Notes under the pieces: model-generated
Seen by the model: the letters and a program-made list of their open reading frames with translations, nothing else
What the model was told of the DNA's origin: nothing
Databases searched by the model: none
Shown: positions 57,437-64,000 of the stretch, piece after piece
Layout of the letters: every line of letters starts with the position of its first letter
How positions within the stretch are numbered: position 1 is the first letter of the stretch
From: Tamarix chinensis
Lineage: Eukaryota > Streptophyta > Magnoliopsida > Caryophyllales > Tamaricaceae
Length of the DNA: 64,000 nt
NCBI GenBank assembly: GCA_030549775.1
Contig: CM060175.1
Span: 9,136,455 to 9,200,454 of the forward strand
Reading direction: 5' to 3'
Translations under genes and position numbers: made by a program

Positions 57437-60384
57437 TGTAACACCCCCCCATTTCTACCAACAAATAGTTTTCATTTTGAAATATGATTTGTGAAAAAAA
57501 ATAAGAAAAAAGGGATGTTATTATCACATTTATCATAAGGAGAGGTGTGTACATTCACTTAACCTATGATAGATACAAATTTAGGTATGAAAACTCAACA
57601 ACAAAAGAAAAAAATTATGGAAGGCAAAACTCTTTAGATTATAATTCCCAAAATAAAGGGCTACTAGAAGCCAAAAAAACACTCAAATTCCCAAACATAG
57701 GATGACCACACTAAATAGTTAAAACTACAAAAGCATTCCAAACACCTACATCAAACCACTAAAAAAAAAATTTTTAGTATAGAAGTACTGAGTAAACACA
57801 CCCATCTTAGAGCAAATAACATTCTCACATAATATATATCATACCCATCACTTGATAGTATCAAATCATGCATAACTCAAACATATGATCACATGAGAAC
57901 ACCTCACATCATGAATAATTCAAAATATAAGACTAAGCATTCATTCCATATCAACAACTCATCTCACTCCCAAGACAGACTAGTCAAGGAAGCCACGCAA
58001 TTACCTAGTAATGCGTAACTCATCAAATCAATTAAAACTTCCTTGATTCTAAGATATACTATTTAAGGAAGCAAAACAACCACGCTATGTGTAACCCATC
58101 AATTTAATTATAACTTCCTTGTTTCCAAGAAAGACTAGAAAAGGAAGCCATAAAACCACCTAATCATATATCATTTATCTCATACTAGAGATTTAATATT
58201 AATTTGAGATGGATTGCAATCTCATTTGTGGAAAGAATACCAAGGATACACAATTCACATACATCCAAGATGACTCTCAAGGAAGCCATTGTGACATACT
58301 TACTATATGCCATAACTAAGTGTCCAATACCTTAACTATGTGTACCCCTTATAGGGTTGGTGATTTAGGTAGAAAGGACCCACTAACTTGAAGGCTTTTA
58401 GTATTCAGAGGCCTAACTGAGGCTTAATATGCTTGCCCAACTCAAATTATTTTTTACTTTAAATGATTTTTATTTTATTAAAGTGACCACATATCATATA
58501 AAAGACACCATCACCAATTTTGCACTTAACCATTTCAAATCTTATACATATCAGATAAAACACAACATTACCAATTTTACACTTAAACATTTCAAATCTT
58601 ATTATTATCTTGATCTACCAAGGATGAGGAGAACAATCATGTTATCATTCTAAAGGTTAAGGCATAATGCCTTCAACCACCACACTCAATAAGAGATAGA
58701 GTTATTGTGAAATTAAAATATCATAATGACTTAAAAGACCAAATCAAAAAAGGAAAAACATTTAGAATACAAACAAATCAAATAGGAGATTTTCTCCAAA
58801 AATTCTATTCATGATATAATTACTATTTATGAAAAGACCAAATCATTAAAATATCCCATAAGTATTTCACTCATAAATCAACTCAACTAAGACACATGCA
58901 AAATCACCCTTTTGCCCTTAATTATCCATAATTTCAAAAATAAAATTAAAATAGCCATCCTTGTATGAAAATTCATGAAACATTAACACAACAATAATTA
59001 TACCAAATATAGCATAATCCAAACATAACTTTATCTTCCAAAAAACCAACATTGAGGAAAATGACCAATTCTCCCCAAGAACACTAGAAACTTTAAAAAT
59101 TCATAATTTTCAACATACTTGGATTTAAAGCATGAAACATTAAGCACATATCCATATCAACGTATATAACACCATGGAACTCAAAAATTCTCAAAATATT
59201 GTTGAACATAAGTGATCTCCCAAAAATATCTTTAATTATTCTTAAACTTGCAAAAATCATAATCATTCACTTACAAGATCAAACCCAAATATATCATATA
59301 TAAAAATTGAGGTAAAATACCTATAAATTCAATATAACCATAAAAATGAACAAAAAACCTCAAAAGCCTTGTAAATTGCTAGTAGACTAAGAGACACACC
59401 TAAGGCTAAACCACAATCACAACACTTTCAACTATATATGTCATAAATGCTTTAGCATACATAATTCCCTAAAATCATGCACTCCAATACTCAACCCAAG
59501 AGGTTCTTAAACATCAAGGACCCACTCTTAATAGCAAAAAATAGTAAAACACATTATAGCAATATCTATTTTTTAAGAGTATAGGATTTTTACCCTTTGC
59601 TAAATATCAACCAACAAAACTTCAATTAGAGTAAGAAGATTCTCCTAGCCCACTCCACCATTATCCAAAATGACATATCTCAAAAATCATAGAAAACATA
59701 TGAAAAAAAATACTCTTTTCACTTATCTAACTTAGAGAAAATTAGTAGGAAATAGAAGGGGATTATATGAGAGTATTCTTTGATTCTTAGAGCTCCATAA
59801 AAATCTTTAAACCTATATAACTAATATTTTGTATCTTCTTCTTTTTAGCTATTAGATGAGAGGGCTTAGTTTAATATAACTTTGATGAGTTTTGAAGTTT
59901 TTCAAGCTTGAATAATGGTAAAGGAGGTTCAATCATGGTGTGGGAATGAAGAAGGATGGCATGATTGAAGAATAAAATAATAAGATGATGGGAAGAAAGT
60001 ATAAGAGAGGTGTGTGGGTGAATTTATGTTATATTCATTTAATTTAAGTATCATTAAACCTTGAGGAGTTAATTTAGTTTTGTCTTCATGCGTTATATGA
60101 TATGGCTGTAATAAATGCCTAGAGGGTGTGTACACTCCAATGGCTGTAATAAATGAGAAGAAATATAGGGTCCACTAGGATCATTATAGAGATAAAGATA
60201 ATATAAGATTTTGGGTGTATTTGGGGGCGGCTGAGACTTAAAAAAGTGAGGAGAAGTAGTGAGGGTAGAAGGTGGTTGGGGGAGGTACATGAGGTGAGTT
60301 GACCATTAATTAATAAATCAAGGGTTGAAAAAGTCTTACTTACTACAATTTAGATAAGGTCATAATAATATAATATATTATTAC
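57437..60384 (-). repeat. Minus-strand LTR with hairpin tandem repeats
   Basis: Starts TGTAACACCCCCCCATTTC, with the partner box AAAAAAGGGATGTTATTATC at 57506-57525. AGTATAGAAGTACTGAGTAAAC at 57777-57798 matches the hairpin/GAGTAA motif. Tandem repeats follow at 57960-58160, then a long A/C-rich stretch and a G-rich block (59900-60300). The right end is uncertain; ATTATTACA at 60376-60384 is one candidate, but no target duplication fits. Confidence 0.65.
57960..58160 (-). repeat. ~76-bp tandem repeats with a conserved 7-bp stem
   Basis: Two clear units and one partial. CTTCCTT pairs with AAGGAAG at 58038-58044/58065-58071 and at 58114-58120/58141-58147, while the loops differ in sequence and length. 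Confidence 0.85.
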
Positions 60385-60399
60385 ATTTATGTAGGAAAT

Positions 60400-61014
60400 T
60401 TTGTGGAATATTTTGAATTAAAGAGATGAAGAAGACAGGCATACAATGAGTAAGAAAGCCACTTGGATAGATTAGCTAATTTCACTTAATGTAGGAAGTC
60501 GAGTAAGGTTATAAGATAAATTTTTATTTTGTCTTTCATCGTGTTAGGATAAGCTTGGAATTAAATGCATGGTACAAGGATATGGCACCAACTTACAGGC
60601 CTCATAAGGGAACGTTTATCCCATGCACAAAGTTAGAAGGATCAAGGTCACCATTAGATATAATAGAGAAGGTTAAAAGAGTTAAAAATGCATTTTTAAT
60701 AGAATCTAATGTCTAAAAATTAGAAATAAATTATAAAATTAATAAAAACTAAAATAAATTATTTTCAAATAACTAATTACTCAAAAATATTGAAATATAG
60801 TTATCTTTAAGATTATACAAATTTCAAATAACTAGAAATATCATTTATGAGTTCAAACCATAAGAAAAGATAAAATAGAATAAATAGAAAACGAGTCCAT
60901 AATTTCATAAATATTTTTTTGCTATGTTGAAAATAATGTTTCAAGGTTTCTCATAAAATTTAGTGATTTTTCGATGAGGATAAGTATATAAAATAACACT
61001 CTTAAAGTGAAAAA
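60400..61014. other. AT-rich sequence, nothing recognised
   Basis: No family recognised before the copia integrase trace starts at about 61015. Confidence 0.45.
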
Positions 61015-61320
61015 TTGAGTTTTGTAGGAATAATTCAAAATAAATATGAATAAATTTTCAAAAGATAATTTGATAAGAAGGTGAAGATAATGCATAGTGA
61101 TAATGGGATGGAACTTACATGTTTAGGATCATACTTTTGGGAGCAAGGTATCATCCATTAAAGCTCTTATGTAAGTCCACAACAAAATAGGGGTGTAGAA
61201 TGAAAGCATTGCCATATTCTAAATATGGCATGTGCCTTATGATTTCATATTCGTTTCCTTATTAATTTAGGGGGGTGTATGTAGACTATAGATTACCTTA
61301 ATAATTTTATGCCAAAAATT
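61015..61320 (+). pseudogene. Ty1/copia integrase core, part 1
   Basis: Reads HSDNGMELTCLGSYF (frame-corrected around 61090-61135), EQGIIH, SSYVSPQQNRGVE, KHCHILNMACAL, then FLINLGGCM, stop, TIDYLNNFMP. This is the copia integrase block with the second catalytic Asp (IRSDNGTEF) and the Glu of PQQNGVVERKH, where VE survives beside a stop. The upstream zinc domain is not recognised. Continuation is at 62950. Confidence 0.82.
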
Positions 61321-62949
61321 AGAGTGATCATAGCCGGTACCAATTTAAACCCTCTTATTGTCAATTTTAGTATTAGTAAATAAGGGTATCTATCTAAGTT
61401 GGGTATTTAGAGGGCTTGCCTAAATTTAGCTAGTACACAAATAATAAAATAAAAGATTCTAAATCACATAAAAACAAATAATATGATAAAAAAAATTATG
61501 GGGGTTTAAAATAGAAAATTATAAACACCCAATAAAATGAAATAAGAAAATAATTGTTGATGAATAAAAACATAACAATGTGCTAGGAAAGTCAAAATCC
61601 ACCACTAGACTAGGTCAAAATATAATAATAATTTCTAAGTCATATTTTAATCTTAAGAAATAGACTGACCAAGTTTCAAGCCAAAAGCATGTGTATGCAT
61701 CTAATATTACTTTCCTAAAATAATTAATTAAACAAAGCACCAATATTAAATCTTATCAAATTCTAGTAGAATAGTTACAATAAGTGGCTCCTATATTTGA
61801 CTATATTTAAAGCATTGAGCATAAGTGGAATGATGTCAATGTAAGTACCTAAACTAATACCTATATCGTTTCTAATTGTATTCTTCTCCTTTAATCCACA
61901 AGTATCTAAACGTTCCACTACTACTGCTAGAATCATAAAAATATTAAGTGAATTATTATCTAGCCTAGCTACAATTTATATATATGAATTCTATAATGTT
62001 CATATATCCTCCTAACAAGCATATAATCATACATATTGTCATTATAAGGAAGCTAAAATGAGACATGTACTATCTAAATCATACTTGACATAATAACATA
62101 TATAAACAATAGTAATTAAAGTAGAGTTAAATGACAATCTTGTAAAACAAATACAATTAATATTACATCTCAAATCATGTTTTAGGGATTCAATCTATTC
62201 TCTAGCAATAGAAATTTATTATCTAATCATAATAAATTAATTAAATACATAAAAATATATATTAAAAAGATAGGAAAAAAGAACCAAAAATAAATACAAT
62301 GGAATTTTTTTCTGCTGAATGTTTCTCTTTCTTTGTCTCTCTACCAAATGTTCTGTCTCTATTCTCCTCTCAGCCTTTATGCCTATGTCAATCTTTCCTC
62401 CTCTCTCTGCTCTGTGTGTGTATCTCTCTCCTCTTTTATTGCTCATCCTTTATGTCTCCTCTATACCACTATCTTCAATAAGTCCTCTCCACCTGTCTCT
62501 ATATCTCTTTTCACTTTTCTCTATTGTTGGTAGTGCCTTCTCCATCTTCTTTTTCCTCTTTCCTCTATGCCCGATTGTGCCCTACCTTTTCTTTCCCTCT
62601 TCTTTATTTGTGCTTACAAGTCCTTCGTGTCAGGCCTACTCTCACTTCTGTCGGGCTTTTTCTCTTCTTTGTTGTGTCATCATTTTCTTCTTTTTTTCTT
62701 AATGGGTTTGTACCCATTTCTTCTTTTATTGGACGACACATTATCGTCTTATTTTTTTCTTTTTTTTTTCCAATTTTAGCTACAAAATAAAATTAAAAGA
62801 ACTAATAAATAATTCCATAATTTAATCCCATCAAATTTATATCATAGTAACTCGTATAATTAAATATATGAGCTTATTATTATCACTTAAGTACATAATT
62901 ATAATTATCCTCATATATTTTCCAAATAAAATACTAAAAGAAAAGATTA
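61321..62949. other. 1.6-kb insertion splitting the copia integrase, including a CT-rich tract
   Basis: The copia frame stops at about 61320 and resumes at about 62950-62990. The insert is AT-rich with a CT-rich block at 62300-62780 (CTCTTTCTTTGTCTCTC-type), whose + strand open frames are low-complexity. Borders and family were not identified; it could be an LTR or other element. Confidence 0.6.
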
Positions 62950-64000
62950 AAAGTGTATAATATATATAAAAATATGTTTCCATCATATTTTGTGATTTTG
63001 AATAAAAAAAACCCTTATCAAATTATATCTGGTGAAGCTCCATCTTATGATAATTTGATAGTCTTTGGGTGCTTGTGTTATTCCTATGACAAGCAAAGTT
63101 ATAAATTTTCTAGTTGTAGTAGACAATGTATTTTTGTTAGATATCCTTTAAGAAATGAAGTGTGGATATTGTATGACTTGGAGATAGAAAACTGCTTTGT
63201 CTCTCAAGATGTTATTTTTGCATAATAGGAATTTCCTTATGTAGCGATGAAATATGACTCTCCTAAGTCTCATGTTCATAGTGCAAGTGCACCTAATACT
63301 TGGGAAGTTGAGGTTAGAGCTAAAGAGGATAATTATGTTAGTGTCTAGCATAATAGTATGAAGTGCCTTAGTATTGATAAAGTGGTTAAGATGAAAAGTG
63401 ACTAAATTAGTATTGATGATAGAGAAAATACTGGGGATGGAGCACCCGAGTTAGAATTGAGGGGGCGTGGATGTTGATGTTACTAATCAAGTTAATGTTG
63501 TAAATAAAAATGGAAGTAATGATATTCCTTTGGGTTAAGACCATTCGATTAAGATGCCCTCTACACAGTTGAGAGATTTTGTGACTAATATAATTCAAAA
63601 AATGATTCCCACCTCATCATGTTCACTTACTCAATCACATATCTTAGGTATTCGCTATACTATAGCATATTATTTGAATTGTAACAAATTTCCCCCTATG
63701 ATATCATACATTTATTGTGGCTATAACTATAGGGACATAACTAGAATGTTATGTTGAATTTGTCAAATATGATAAATGAAGGAAGCCTATGTGAGAGGAA
63801 ATAAAAGCACTTGAGGAAAATGATACTTGGATTATTGAGACCTTACCTATAAGGAAGAAAGGAATTTGATGTAAATGGGTATAAAAAATAAAGTATCACT
63901 CCAATGGATCAATTAGAAGACACAATACTTGATTGGTAATCATTATAAACATTTACGTAGAAGGTATTGATTACAAGAAGACTTTTGATATTGTAGCTAA
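62950..64000 (+). pseudogene. Ty1/copia integrase C-terminus, linker and start of reverse transcriptase
   Basis: The open frame 62953-63225 reads NKKNPYQIISGEAPSYDNLI, VFGCLCYSYDKQSYKFSS, CSRQCIFVRYPLRNEVWILY and DLEIENCFVSQDVIFA, the standard copia integrase tail (TPYE.L.GK.P.Y..L..FGCLCY...CIFLGYP...KGW.LYDL....F.SRDV.F). A linker with PSTQLRDFVTNIIQ (63555) follows. RT starts near 63780: EEIKALEENDTWIIETLPIR, KGI, stop, CKWV, then VEGIDYKKTFDIVAK at the window edge (expected GIDYTETFAPVAK). Stops and frameshifts show decay; the RT continues beyond 64000. Confidence 0.9.

Noticed and set aside
62237..62790. Ser/Leu/Phe-rich open frames, apparently membrane-like
   Set aside because: They translate a CT-rich tract; hydrophobicity follows from composition and several frames are open together.

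Overview
The window looks like nuclear DNA from a large, repeat-rich plant genome, most likely an angiosperm; I do not name a species. Evidence: Ty3/gypsy elements of the Tekay/Del type and a chromovirus with plant initiator-tRNA-Met primer sites, Ty1/copia pieces, a plant Helitron, a CACTA fragment, a FAR1-type fragment, a hAT-type miniature element, long TAA arrays, and an exon with a plant-like mitochondrial presequence. No operons, rRNA, tRNA or CRISPR arrays were seen. Nearly every coding trace is a decayed transposon.

Layout. 1-10625: a Tekay integrase tail and its 3' LTR on +, then a minus-strand Tekay-like element carrying only gag between LTRs, then another + LTR piece. 10760-12898: FAR1-like remnant (-), a 503-bp hAT-type element with an 8-bp target duplication, and an orphan first exon of a probable mitochondrial protein (Rieske-like presequence). 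14329-24290: two old minus-strand LTRs; the first is split by a 5983-bp chromovirus with a perfect CTATA target duplication, whose gag is in turn broken by a LINE fragment. 25208-26176: the only long uninterrupted non-transposon reading frame, an unrecognised protein. 27000-38355: a + LTR, then a ~188-bp tandem repeat broken by two solo LTRs in opposite orientation. 38380-43715: CACTA, LTR, copia, gypsy RT and LINE ORF1 fragments. 43760-46290: a second gag-only minus element. 46289-48982: Tekay gag-pol pseudogene (+). 49195-53975: a third giant minus LTR. 54690-56590: Helitron Rep/Hel pseudogene (-). 57437-60400: another minus LTR. 61015-64000: a copia pol pseudogene (+) split by a 1.6-kb insertion and running off the window.

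The most interesting signal is inside the LTRs rather than in proteins. At least six LTR copies, in both orientations, share a 15-nt hairpin (type AGTACG-CTA-CGTACT) with compensatory base changes, beside a GAGTAA box. Next to it, different LTR subfamilies carry different tandem arrays, two of which contain small hairpins with preserved pairing. The giant LTRs (~4.6-4.8 kb) also have a TATA box placed so that a ~3.6-kb leader holding these structures would be transcribed. Together with two pol-less gag elements this suggests an LTR family whose non-coding RNA may matter for its life cycle; that last step is inference.
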